Below are positions 16,027 through 24,236 of a DNA stretch of 64,000 nt, piece by piece. A program made the translations under genes and the position numbers. The DNA is from Lacticaseibacillus zhaodongensis. GTDB taxonomy: Bacteria; Bacillota; Bacilli; Lactobacillales; Lactobacillaceae. Below the pieces are notes generated by a model that was not told where the DNA came from, searched no databases, and was given only the letters and a program-made list of their open reading frames with translations. The stretch covers positions 248,001 to 312,000 of the forward strand of contig NZ_BLBG01000001.1 of assembly GCF_009687905.1 (NCBI RefSeq). The letters are read 5' to 3'. Within the stretch, counting starts at the first letter, position 1. Every line of letters begins with the position of its first letter.

Positions 16027-16057
16027 TGCTTTTGTTCTTCAAATGAATATTTTTTAT

Positions 16058-16128
16058 TGGGTATTAGCGAAGTGGTAACGCAATGGACTCTGAATCCATA
16101 ATCCTAGGTTCGATCCCTAGATACCCAA
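16058..16128 (+). tRNA. tRNA-Gln (anticodon CUG), second copy
   Basis: Identical over all 71 bases to the copy at 15895-15965. The spacer between them (92 bases) is unrelated to the upstream flank of the first copy apart from the few bases directly before the gene. Confidence 0.9.
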
Positions 16129-16135
16129 TCAGTGT

Positions 16136-16163
16136 AAACGGAGCAGGCGCTCCGTTTTTTTTT
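16136..16163 (+). terminator. Terminator of the tRNA-Gln genes
   Basis: CGGAGC and GCTCCG around AGGC, followed by nine T, directly after the second tRNA. Confidence 0.85.
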
Positions 16164-16273
16164 ACCCCAATTTCTTGGTCGCCGATCCGCGGTCGCCCGC
16201 ATGACGTGTTGTCCACTGTGGATAATAAAAGGATTGAGAACAATGAGTGGCTTCGCAGTGACTAACTACCATC

Positions 16274-16443
16274 GCTGCCGGCCGACTCCTGACCGTTCGT
16301 AATTATGGTGAGGAGTCGGCCTGTAAACGTGGCCCACAATGCACCTCCTTGCGCTTAGCTAAGAAAACACTGTATTCCCAAAGTTCGGAAATACAGTGTT
16401 TTCTTTCTAATGCTCAGGAGCTGACCGCATTGTGGTCCACTAT
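16274..16443 (+). repeat. Structured intergenic element, copy A
   Basis: Non-coding. It has a hairpin GGCCGACTCCT...AGGAGTCGGCC (16280-16321), then an outer stem GTGGCCCACAATGC (16329-16342) with GCATTGTGGTCCAC (16427-16440), enclosing GCTTAGCT, an inner hairpin with 17 or more pairs and loop AAAGTTCG (16361-16405), and the box TAATGCTCAGGAG. The same order of parts occurs at 24006-24233 and, inverted, at 30122-30395. Copy A lacks the CCATTCCACTA arm of the others. Function unknown; the helices change sequence between copies but keep pairing. Confidence 0.7.
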
Positions 16444-16458
16444 TGCAATAGATGCTCA

Positions 16459-16791
16459 TTATTCAAACGAAATTTGAATCAACCAGTGGTGCATTTGCGG
16501 CATGTAGCTTCCAGTGAACCAAATCTCCTTTGGTTCGGGGATGGCTTTGTCAGGACTGATCAATTTAGCCAGCCAGCGCACCAGGTCAGGGGCGTCAGTT
16601 TTGAACGTCGCGGCCAAACGGGTAGCGTGCAAACGATTTTCTGGAAACAGTTCCTTGTGACCCGGGAAAATAATGTTGTCACTGACGAAGAAGGTGACCT
16701 CATTTTGATACATATCGCGTCCCAGGGTGTAACTTGCTGGCCGTTCTTGCAAGTAGTGAAGCATGTCCATGACTAAGCTGGTTATTTGCAT
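16459..16791 (-). CDS. Unknown soluble protein (110 aa)
   Basis: The start at 16791 is preferred because GCGGAGGTG lies eight bases before that ATG on the minus strand; an upstream ATG at 16827 has no RBS. The product has an alpha/beta look with 'DMLHYLQERPASYTLGRDM', 'FPGHKELFPENRLHATRLAATF' and 'MHHWLIQISFE'. No family, membrane segment or signal is recognised. It is divergent from the TetR-ABC operon. Confidence 0.6.
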   Translation of the reverse strand: MQITSLVMDMLHYLQERPASYTLGRDMYQNEVTFFVSDNIIFPGHKELFPENRLHATRLAATFKTDAPDLVRWLAKLISPDKAIPEPKEIWFTGSYMPQMHHWLIQISFE

Positions 16792-16891
16792 TGCCAGCAC
16801 CTCCGCATAATTAGATGCTTTCATCATAGCACGTCCGGCATGCCGGTGGTATTCACTACTGGATTTACTTACAGAAAATGGTGCTAGGGCA

Positions 16892-16919
16892 TTGACGATT
16901 TACTTACTAAGAGTATAAT
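16892..16919 (+). promoter_or_regulatory. Promoter of the TetR-ABC exporter operon
   Basis: TTGACG, a 16-base spacer and TATAAT. The operator palindromes begin at the end of the -10, so bound repressor would block transcription initiation. Confidence 0.75.
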
Positions 16920-16947
16920 GACAAGTTGTCACATGACACAGCGTCAT
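16919..16947 (+). promoter_or_regulatory. Likely TetR operator, two palindromes
   Basis: TGACAAGTTGTCA (16919-16931) and ATGACACAGCGTCAT (16933-16947) are adjacent inverted repeats sharing the half-site TGACA/TGTCA or GTCAT. They overlap the transcription start of the operon, which fits autorepression by the TetR protein encoded first. Confidence 0.7.
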
Positions 16948-16974
16948 GAATACTTGGGCGAAAGGAGAGTCGGC

Positions 16975-17622
16975 ATGCCGAAAGCAACGTACTTCCACTT
17001 ACCAGAAGAAAAGAAGCAGCGCTTGATGAATGCTGCGATGAAGGAATTCACCAGAGCACCGTTTGCCAAGGCGTCAATTTCTAACATCATTCAGATTGCA
17101 GAAATTCCGCGGGGCAGCTTCTATCAGTATTTTGAAGACAAGGAAGACATCTTTCAGTATATGCTAGCCAATCTGGGCGCAGAATTAGGCTCACGTTTTC
17201 GGGAGATAGTTTTGCGGAATAAAGGGGCTTTGATTCCCAGTCTGCGTGAATTCATCAATTACGCGTTGGATCGGTCACTTGAGGGCCAGCAGAGCCAGCT
17301 GTTTCAAAATATCTTCATATATATGGATTATCGTTCAGCTTCAAGTGTGTCACTCGGAACGAAGAAAAACCACCAGCACGACCTGCGCACATTTTTAATG
17401 GACAACGTTGATTTCAGCAACTTGCGCATTAATAATGAACGGGAGCTCGCCTTATTTGTCCACATGGCGATGGGAATCCTCATGCAAATAGTCAGCAAGT
17501 TTTATTTCGCCGCTCGCTCCGGACACCCGATGGATGTTGCGGAAGCCAAGCGGACCATGAGCACCTCTCTCGATTGGCTAGAGAACGGTGTTGCTAAAAA
17601 CCAAGGAGGCCGCCATGATTAA
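16975..17622 (+). CDS. TetR/AcrR family repressor
   Basis: The ATG at 16975 follows GAAAGGAGA and gives 215 residues; in-frame ATGs further up lie within the operator. The N-terminus (MPKATYFHLPEEKKQRLMNA) and helix-turn-helix at about 31-53 ('AKASISNIIQIAEIPRGSFYQYF') are typical TetR; the C-terminal ligand domain is variable. It overlaps the first ABC gene by eight bases (ATGATTAA). By position it represses the exporter and itself, releasing DNA when an exported compound binds. The inducer cannot be told. Confidence 0.85.
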   Translation: MPKATYFHLPEEKKQRLMNAAMKEFTRAPFAKASISNIIQIAEIPRGSFYQYFEDKEDIFQYMLANLGAELGSRFREIVLRNKGALIPSLREFINYALDRSLEGQQSQLFQNIFIYMDYRSASSVSLGTKKNHQHDLRTFLMDNVDFSNLRINNERELALFVHMAMGILMQIVSKFYFAARSGHPMDVAEAKRTMSTSLDWLENGVAKNQGGRHD

Positions 17623-19345
17623 AGTAGCAAAGGGCCGCATGTCCGTTTGGGCAATTGTCGGCTCAGTATTTTTTATGATTGTGCAGGTTATTAGTAGTCT
17701 GTACCTGCCAAACTTAACTTCTGATATCGTTAATAATGGTGTTACAACCGGGAACATTGCCTACATTTGGCGGGTGGGTGGCAAAATGGCCATCTTCGCA
17801 CTGATCAGTGTGCTCGCATCCGTTTGCAACGTCCTGCTTGCCGCAAAAGTGTCCCAACGCTTGGGCTCTAACTTGCGGAAGGACATCTACCGGAAAGTAA
17901 TCAACTATTCCCACGATGAAATGGATCAAGTGGGGACCAGTAGTCTGATCACCCGGACTACCAACGACGTTGTGCAGATTCAAAACGTTGTGATGATGTT
18001 TCTGCGGATGATGATCATGGCACCAATCATGCTGGTCGGCGCTAGTTTCCTCGCGTACCAGAAGAACCACACCTTGACGATGATTTTCATTATCGTCATT
18101 CCAATCATGATGGTTCTGATGGGCATTGTGATGTTCTTCGCAGTGCCACTGTTCCGCGCGATGCAGCAAAAGACTGATAACATCAACCTGGTTTTCCGTG
18201 AAGGTTTGACCGGGGTCCGGGTGATCCGGGCCTTCCGTCAGGACCAGTTCGAACAGGACCGCTTCGACGGCGTCAACAAGGATTACACTAACAACGCCGT
18301 GAAGGTTTTCTCCATCATGGCGGTAATGTTGCCAGTCATGACCCTGATCATGAGCGGGACCAACATCGGGATCACCTGGTGGGGCGGTCACCTCATTGCT
18401 CAGCAAGCGATGAACACCGGGAACATGATTGCCTTCATGACCTACGCGATGCAGATTCTGATGAGCTTCATGATGCTCGCGATGATTTTCGTCTTCGTTC
18501 CCCGGGCCCAAGCTTCAGCAGTCCGGATCAATGCGGTCCTCGATCAGACGACGACCATCAAGAACCAAGACGAAACGGTTAGCTTGAAGGAAACGCAACC
18601 TGAACTGCATTTTGATCACGTTGATTTCCGCTACAAGCACGCCGAGAATCCGGCTCTGACCGGGCTTGACTTCAAGGTGAAAGCCGGCGAGACGCTGGCC
18701 ATCATTGGTGGAACTGGATCCGGTAAGTCGACCTTGGTTAACCTGATTCCACGATTCTACGATGTGGAAAAGGGTAGCGTCAGTGTTAACGGCATCGACG
18801 TGCGCAAGTTGAACATGAAGGATCTGCGTGATCACGTTGCCTTTGTTCCCCAGAAGGCCGTACTGTTTGCCGGGACCGTGCGCGACAACATGCGTTACGC
18901 CAACGACAACGCCACTGATGAGCAGATTTGGCACGCCCTCGAAGTTGCCCAAGCTAAGGACTTTATCGAAGCTGGTGGCAATGGCCTTGATTACCCTGTT
19001 GAACAGGGCGGGGATAACTTCTCCGGTGGGCAAAAGCAGCGGCTGGCGATTGCGCGGGCGCTCGTTAAGGACGCCTCCATCTACGTCTTCGATGATTCAT
19101 TCTCCGCACTGGACTTCAAGACTGACGCTGAATTGCGGGCAGCCCTGAAGGAAGACGAGATGATCAGTTCCCGGATTGTTGTCATTGTTGGGCAGCGGGT
19201 TTCGACCGTTGCCGACGCGGACCAGATCGTCGTGCTTGATGAAGGCAAGATGGTTGGTTTAGGCAAACATGCTGAACTGAAAGCAAACAATGATACCTAC
19301 CGAGAAATCGTTGAGTCACAGATTCGCAAAGGGGATGAAGACTAA
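17615..19345 (+). CDS. ABC exporter subunit 1, degenerate ATP site (LmrC/BmrC type)
   Basis: The ATG at 17615 after CAAGGAGG gives 576 residues: six membrane helices then an ATPase domain with Walker A GGTGSGKST (about 365) and signature FSGGQKQR (about 468). Two catalytic positions are altered: Walker B reads VFDDSFSALD (Asp in place of the catalytic Glu) and the H-loop His is Gln (VVIVGQRVST). This pattern marks the subunit with the non-hydrolysing site in heterodimeric multidrug exporters. It overlaps the partner gene (TAATG). Confidence 0.9.
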   Translation: MIKVAKGRMSVWAIVGSVFFMIVQVISSLYLPNLTSDIVNNGVTTGNIAYIWRVGGKMAIFALISVLASVCNVLLAAKVSQRLGSNLRKDIYRKVINYSHDEMDQVGTSSLITRTTNDVVQIQNVVMMFLRMMIMAPIMLVGASFLAYQKNHTLTMIFIIVIPIMMVLMGIVMFFAVPLFRAMQQKTDNINLVFREGLTGVRVIRAFRQDQFEQDRFDGVNKDYTNNAVKVFSIMAVMLPVMTLIMSGTNIGITWWGGHLIAQQAMNTGNMIAFMTYAMQILMSFMMLAMIFVFVPRAQASAVRINAVLDQTTTIKNQDETVSLKETQPELHFDHVDFRYKHAENPALTGLDFKVKAGETLAIIGGTGSGKSTLVNLIPRFYDVEKGSVSVNGIDVRKLNMKDLRDHVAFVPQKAVLFAGTVRDNMRYANDNATDEQIWHALEVAQAKDFIEAGGNGLDYPVEQGGDNFSGGQKQRLAIARALVKDASIYVFDDSFSALDFKTDAELRAALKEDEMISSRIVVIVGQRVSTVADADQIVVLDEGKMVGLGKHAELKANNDTYREIVESQIRKGDED

Positions 19346-21216
19346 TGGCTGAAAGTAAAACACGGCGGCCAGCAACTGGCGGTCACGGCCCCGGGATGCG
19401 CGGTGGCGTCGTTGAAAAGCCGAAGAACTTTTGGCACACAACCGCCCGCTTGTTGCGGTACATGCACTCCCGGCTGCTCGGGGTTGCGGTAGTCATCATT
19501 CTGGCAATTGTTTCCGTAATCTTCCAGATTCGGACACCAAAGATTTTGGGTAAAGCTACAACCGAAATCTTTAAGGGCGTAATGAAGGGCCAGTCGCAAC
19601 AAAAGGCTGGCATCCACATGACGCAGTACCCGATCAATTTTGACAAAATCGAACACATCATCGTCATCGTCATTGCGATGTACCTTGCCAGTGCCCTGTT
19701 CAGTTTCTTGCAGCAGTTCATCATGACCCGCATCAGTCAGGTCACCGTTTACGACTTGCGCAAGGAACTGAAGGACAAAATGCAGCGGGTCCCAATCAAG
19801 TACTACGACACGCACAACAATGGTGACATCATGTCCCGTGCCGTTAACGATATGGATAATATTGCCAGCACCTTGCAACAGAGTCTGACCCAGATGGTTA
19901 CCAGTACGGTGACCTTCATCGGGACCTTGTGGATGATGCTCTCGATTTCCTGGCAGTTGACCCTGATTGCGGTCATTACCGTACCGTTGTCCCTAGTCAT
20001 CGTCGGAATCGTTGCGCCAAAATCACAACGTTACTTCGCTGCTCAGCAAAAGTCCCTGGGGCTCATTAACGATCAAGTTGAAGAAACTTATGGTGGTCAA
20101 GTCATCATCAAGGCCTTCAACAAGGAAGACGATGAAATTTCCCATTTTGAAGAGGAAAACGAGCGCTACTACCAGGCAGCTTGGAAGGCGCAGTTCGTTT
20201 CCGGAATCATCATGCCGCTCATGACCTTCCTGAACAACATCGGCTACGTCTTCGTTGCCGTCTTTGGCGGGGTGCAGGTGGCTAACGGTAGCGTCACTCT
20301 TGGGAACGTGCAGGCTTTCCTGCAGTACACGCAGCAGTTCAGTCAGCCAATTTCCCAGCTTGCCAACCTCGCTAACACCATTCAGTCGACCATTGCGTCC
20401 GCTGAACGTGTCTTCGAAGTTCTCGATGAAGAGGACATGAAGGACACAAAGAGCGCCGAGCCTGTGGTCACCAAGACCGATAACCTACTCGAAATGGATC
20501 ACGTCCAGTTCGGTTATGGCGACGACCTCTTGATGAAGGATTACAATCTAGACGTCAAGAAGGGCCAGATGATTGCGATTGTTGGGCCAACTGGTGCCGG
20601 CAAGACGACCATTATCAACTTGCTCGAACGTTTCTATGACGTTCGCGGGGGCCAGATTCGCCTGAACGGGGTCAACACGATGGATATGGACCGTGCTGAT
20701 TTGCGGAGCCACTTCGCGATGGTCCTCCAGGATACCTGGCTGTTTACCGGCACCATTTGGGATAACCTCAAGTACGGCCGTGAAGACGCGACCGACGAGG
20801 ACATCCTGAACGCGGCCAAGGCAGCCCACGTTGACAGCTTTGTGCGCCAGCTCCCTGATGGTTACCAGACGGTCTTGAACGAAGAGGCCAGCAACATCAG
20901 TCAGGGCCAGCGCCAACTGCTCACCATTGCGCGGGCGTTCGTTGCCGATCCTGAGATCCTGATTCTGGATGAGGCCACGAGTTCCGTTGATACCCGGACC
21001 GAGCTGCACATTCAGCACGCGATGGAACGATTGCTTACCGACCGGACCAGTTTCGTTGTTGCCCACCGGCTGTCAACGATTCGGGATGCTGACAACATCA
21101 TCGTGATGAACCACGGTTCCATTGTTGAAACTGGGAACCATGACACCTTGATGGCCAAGAAGGGCTTCTACGCTGACCTCTACAACAGTCAGTTTAGTGG
21201 TAGCACCACCATTTAA
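19345..21216 (+). CDS. ABC exporter subunit 2, active ATP site (LmrD/BmrD type)
   Basis: 623 residues. The first 50 carry a Gly/Lys-rich cytoplasmic extension; six membrane helices follow, with a loop of about 40 residues between the first two (a feature of D-type subunits). The ATPase domain has Walker A GPTGAGKT (about 413), signature ISQGQRQ (about 517; Gln for Gly), Walker B ILILDEATS with Glu, and H-loop His in VAHRLST. It pairs with the preceding subunit as a multidrug or lipid-linked-compound exporter. Confidence 0.9.
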   Translation: MAESKTRRPATGGHGPGMRGGVVEKPKNFWHTTARLLRYMHSRLLGVAVVIILAIVSVIFQIRTPKILGKATTEIFKGVMKGQSQQKAGIHMTQYPINFDKIEHIIVIVIAMYLASALFSFLQQFIMTRISQVTVYDLRKELKDKMQRVPIKYYDTHNNGDIMSRAVNDMDNIASTLQQSLTQMVTSTVTFIGTLWMMLSISWQLTLIAVITVPLSLVIVGIVAPKSQRYFAAQQKSLGLINDQVEETYGGQVIIKAFNKEDDEISHFEEENERYYQAAWKAQFVSGIIMPLMTFLNNIGYVFVAVFGGVQVANGSVTLGNVQAFLQYTQQFSQPISQLANLANTIQSTIASAERVFEVLDEEDMKDTKSAEPVVTKTDNLLEMDHVQFGYGDDLLMKDYNLDVKKGQMIAIVGPTGAGKTTIINLLERFYDVRGGQIRLNGVNTMDMDRADLRSHFAMVLQDTWLFTGTIWDNLKYGREDATDEDILNAAKAAHVDSFVRQLPDGYQTVLNEEASNISQGQRQLLTIARAFVADPEILILDEATSSVDTRTELHIQHAMERLLTDRTSFVVAHRLSTIRDADNIIVMNHGSIVETGNHDTLMAKKGFYADLYNSQFSGSTTI

Positions 21217-21232
21217 AAGTTGGGTTCGCTGA

Positions 21233-21268
21233 AGAAGCCACTTCCGCATTTGGAAGCGGCTTTTTTTG
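21233..21268 (+). terminator. Terminator of the exporter operon
   Basis: AAGCCACTTCC and GGAAGCGGCTT, followed by seven T, 15 bases after the last stop. Confidence 0.85.
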
Positions 21269-21321
21269 CAGCCAAATTGCGTTAAAATGGGCCTATTGAG
21301 TTAATTATGGAGGCTGATATT

Positions 21322-22359
21322 TTGGCGCTAGTAAACGCACACTTAGCGATGGTTCAAGCACGGGTTGACGAGGGGCTGCACCATCTGGTCACGTCCGAGG
21401 TCACACCGGGTGTGAGTTACGCAATCATCGACCATGGTTCGGTATTGGAACGGCATTTTGGCGATTTGCAGCGGCTACCAGAACGTAAACCCTTGCCAGG
21501 CAACTATTATTACGACCTGGCGTCCTTGACTAAGGTCATCGGCACGACGCCGCTGTTGCTGCGGGCACTACTAGATGGCCTGCTGCAGCTGGATGAGCCG
21601 CTGGTTGCGGTGTTGCCGGACTTCAGTGTCCCCACAGTGACGATTCGTCAGCTCGCCACGCACACGTCCGGGCTGGAGGGTTACATTCCGCACCGGGACG
21701 AGCTTAGTGCGCCTGAACTGCGGCAGGCGTTCATGACGCAACTGCACGCCGGACCAGACGCCGGGCGCAAGGTCGTCTACCGGGACTTTAACCTGTTGTT
21801 ATTGGGTTGGGCCCTGGAAAAGGTTTATGGCGGCGAAGCGATTCAGGACTTAATTAGTGACAGAGTGCTGCCGGCGTTTGGCATCGAGCACACCGCTAGC
21901 TTTGTCCCGCCAGTGGAAATGTGCGTGCCGACAACTTATTCTGTCACTGCCGGTTTGCGGCAGGGGCTGGTTCACGATCCGAAAGCCGCAATTTTGGGTG
22001 CACATTCTGGCGCAGCGGGACTGTTCGCCCAGCTTGATGGGGTGGTTGGCTTCGTCCAAGCCGCCTGCAATCTGCGGCCGCAAAGCTTGCTGCCGGCGGA
22101 TTGGGCGGCCGACTTGCAGCGCGATTTCAGTGGCGGCTTGGGCCGGAGCATTGGTTTTGACCTGCGCCGCGGGCCAATCAGCGGTCGTTTATGGCTCTAC
22201 CACACCGGTTATACCGGTACCTTCTTCTTGATTGATCCGCAAAGCCAGTCGGGACTCGTGGTCTTGGCAAACCGGGTTCATCCGGATGTGCATCCAGATT
22301 TTCTGCGGCAGCGGGATATCATCGTCCAGCGGTATTTAGCGGCCACTGAAAGCGCATAA
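21322..22359 (+). CDS. Serine hydrolase, beta-lactamase / penicillin-binding-protein-like
   Basis: The TTG at 21322 is the likelier start because GGAGG (21309-21313) lies eight bases before it; an ATG at 21307 overlaps that RBS. The 345-residue product has the class C beta-lactamase fold motifs: SxxK in 'LASLTK', 'YRDFN' as the Tyr motif, and HTG in 'YHTGYTG'. There is no signal peptide, so it is cytoplasmic. Members act as esterases or D-aminopeptidases more often than as drug-resistance enzymes. It follows the exporter terminator and is monocistronic. Confidence 0.8.
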   Translation: MALVNAHLAMVQARVDEGLHHLVTSEVTPGVSYAIIDHGSVLERHFGDLQRLPERKPLPGNYYYDLASLTKVIGTTPLLLRALLDGLLQLDEPLVAVLPDFSVPTVTIRQLATHTSGLEGYIPHRDELSAPELRQAFMTQLHAGPDAGRKVVYRDFNLLLLGWALEKVYGGEAIQDLISDRVLPAFGIEHTASFVPPVEMCVPTTYSVTAGLRQGLVHDPKAAILGAHSGAAGLFAQLDGVVGFVQAACNLRPQSLLPADWAADLQRDFSGGLGRSIGFDLRRGPISGRLWLYHTGYTGTFFLIDPQSQSGLVVLANRVHPDVHPDFLRQRDIIVQRYLAATESA

Positions 22360-22407
22360 TGTGTTACCATTGCAGGTGGAAAACTAATTGATCAGGAGTT
22401 GATAATT

Positions 22408-23370
22408 GTGACAGAGCCATTTTTCTTGAAACCATTTTTCCAACCCAAAATCTGGGGTGGACGCAAGCTGGAACAGTTTGGCTATGATTTGCCAGAGGGT
22501 AAGATCGGTGAATGCTGGGCTATTTCTGCGCACCCACACGGTCCCGCAACGATCGAGAACGGCCCGCTTGCCGGCTTGACGCTGGCTGAAGCTTACGCGC
22601 AGCACCCTGAGTATTTTGGCAACCCCAAGGCTAAGGTCTTCCCACTTTTGACCAAGATTCTGGACGCTGAGGACAGCCTCTCCGTGCAGGTGCACCCTGA
22701 CGACGAATACGCCGCAGTTCACGAACACGAACTGGGCAAGACTGAGTGCTGGTACATCATCTCCGCTGAGCCAGGTAGCTACCTGATTTACGGCCACAAC
22801 GCCAAGACTAAGGCTGAGCTTAAGCAGATGATGGACGATGAAGACTGGGACGGCTTGCTCCGGAAAGTGCCAGTCAAGACCGGTGATTTTGTTTACGTCC
22901 CAAGCGGCACCATTCACGCCTTGAACAAGGGCATCATGGCTCTTGAAACGCAGCAGAGCTCTGACACGACATACCGGCTTTACGATTACGATCGCAAGGA
23001 TAAGAATGGCAACAAGCGTGAATTACACTTGAAGCAGTCGCTTGATGTGACGACTGTGCCGCACGTCGACCCAAAGCTTGATATCAAGACTGATCAGGTT
23101 GGCGATTCCACAGTTACCACGCTGGTAACTGCACCAATCAGTCCCTTCTTCTCCGTCTACCACCTGCAGGTCAAGGGTGACTTGCAGCAGCAAAAGGGTG
23201 CTAACTACACCTTGTTCTCCGTCCTTGACGGGAAGGGCACGATTACCGCTGATGGCAAGAGCTTCGACATCAAGCGCGGTGACCACTTCCTGATGCCAAG
23301 TCAGGTTCAGGAATGGACCCTGAGAGGTGATTTGGATATCGTCTCCTCAACCCCAGCTGCTGAGAAGTAA
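22408..23370 (+). CDS. manA: Mannose-6-phosphate isomerase, class I
   Basis: The GTG at 22408, ten bases after CAGGAG, gives 320 residues; the in-frame TTG at 22399 is too close to the RBS. The cupin metal ligands are visible in 'VQVHPDDEYA' and 'GKTECWYI' and 'PSGTIHAL'. It interconverts mannose-6-phosphate and fructose-6-phosphate, linking mannose uptake or nucleotide-sugar synthesis to glycolysis. The length is that of short Firmicute ManA. It ends at its own terminator. Confidence 0.9.
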   Translation: MTEPFFLKPFFQPKIWGGRKLEQFGYDLPEGKIGECWAISAHPHGPATIENGPLAGLTLAEAYAQHPEYFGNPKAKVFPLLTKILDAEDSLSVQVHPDDEYAAVHEHELGKTECWYIISAEPGSYLIYGHNAKTKAELKQMMDDEDWDGLLRKVPVKTGDFVYVPSGTIHALNKGIMALETQQSSDTTYRLYDYDRKDKNGNKRELHLKQSLDVTTVPHVDPKLDIKTDQVGDSTVTTLVTAPISPFFSVYHLQVKGDLQQQKGANYTLFSVLDGKGTITADGKSFDIKRGDHFLMPSQVQEWTLRGDLDIVSSTPAAEK

Positions 23371-23390
23371 TTATTGATGCTTAATTTAAA

Positions 23391-23418
23391 AAGAAGCCTC
23401 AAGCGGGGCTTCTTTTTT
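23391..23418 (+). terminator. Terminator of manA
   Basis: AAGAAGCC and GGCTTCTT, followed by T. The next gene's RBS lies about 15 bases downstream. Confidence 0.8.
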
Positions 23419-23437
23419 GAATTGCGGGAGGTTCAAA

Positions 23438-23977
23438 ATGGAAATTACTGACGCTCAGGGCCAAATAGTTAAGCTAAGCGCGCAAAATGCGGACATCACC
23501 AAACTTGCAGTTGACGCAATCGTGAACGCCGCGAATCCAAGTTTGTTGGGCGGCGGGGGTGTTGACGGTGCGATTCACCGCGCGGCTGGCCCCGAACTGT
23601 TAGCCGCATGTCGCAAGTTTAACGGCTGTGCGCGCGGGCAGGCGGTCATCACGCCGGGCTTTAAATTGCCAGCCCGTTTTGTCATTCATACCCCCGGGCC
23701 AATCTGGCGGGGCGGTAAGGAGAATGAGGTTGTGGTCCTCGCGCAGTCCTATGCGAACAGCTTACGGTTGGCCGCCGCTAACAATTGTCAGAGTGTCGCC
23801 ATTCCGGCAATTAGTGCTGGGGTTTATCACTTTCCGTTGCAGTTGGCCGCGGCGGTGGCGGTCAGCGCGGTGACCAGCTTCATCAGCACGCAGCACAGTC
23901 AATTAGAGCAAATTAAATTTGTCGACGTGAATGCCGCCACGGTTGCGGCGTTTGCTAAACTGATTGCGGTGCAGTAA
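23438..23977 (+). CDS. Macrodomain protein (ADP-ribose / O-acetyl-ADP-ribose hydrolase)
   Basis: The ATG at 23438 after GGGAGG gives 179 residues. It contains the macrodomain ligand loops: 'NADITKLAVDAIVNAANPSL', 'GGGGVDGAIHRAAGPELL' and 'IPAISAGVYHFP'. The Asn-Ala-Ala-Asn and Gly-rich loop identify the MacroD/YmdB-like group that removes acetyl or ADP-ribose groups. The target in this organism is unknown. It has no operon partner; the structured element copy B follows directly. Confidence 0.9.
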   Translation: MEITDAQGQIVKLSAQNADITKLAVDAIVNAANPSLLGGGGVDGAIHRAAGPELLAACRKFNGCARGQAVITPGFKLPARFVIHTPGPIWRGGKENEVVVLAQSYANSLRLAAANNCQSVAIPAISAGVYHFPLQLAAAVAVSAVTSFISTQHSQLEQIKFVDVNAATVAAFAKLIAVQ

Positions 23978-24005
23978 GGCGACTAGATGTACATGTTGAT
24001 GTTGA

Positions 24006-24233
24006 GCTGCCGGCCGACTTCGGACCCTTCTTACTAGGAGCTAATTGGTGCGAAGTCGGCCTAAGAACGTGCAACGGAAGCTAACTCCCTCTCCGATGTC
24101 CATTCCACTATGGGCAGTAAGCTGCACTAGTGGAAATGGCTCCGCTTAACACAAAAACCGACTAAGCACAAATTTCGTGCCTAGTCGGTTTTTACGTTAA
24201 TGCTCAGGAGTTAAACGGCTTTCGTTGCACTCC
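24006..24233 (+). repeat. Structured intergenic element, copy B
   Basis: Same order of parts as copy A: GCTGCC, hairpin GGCCGACTTCG...CGAAGTCGGCC (24012-24061), outer stem GTGCAACGGAAGC (24069-24081) with GCTTTCGTTGCAC (24218-24230), arm CCATTCCACTA / TAGTGGAAATGG, the box GGCTCCGCTTAAC, a long hairpin with loop AAATTTCG, and TAATGCTCAGGAG. The outer stem shares almost no sequence with copies A and C yet pairs fully. It lies between convergent genes. Confidence 0.75.
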
Positions 24234-24236
24234 GAT

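Noticed and set aside
16083-16265. 60-codon frame starting in tRNA-Gln.
   Set aside because: It starts inside the tRNA and crosses a terminator.
17714-18511. 265-codon His/Asp-rich frame opposite the exporter gene.
   Set aside because: Composition is an antisense artefact of Met/Ile/Val-rich membrane helices.
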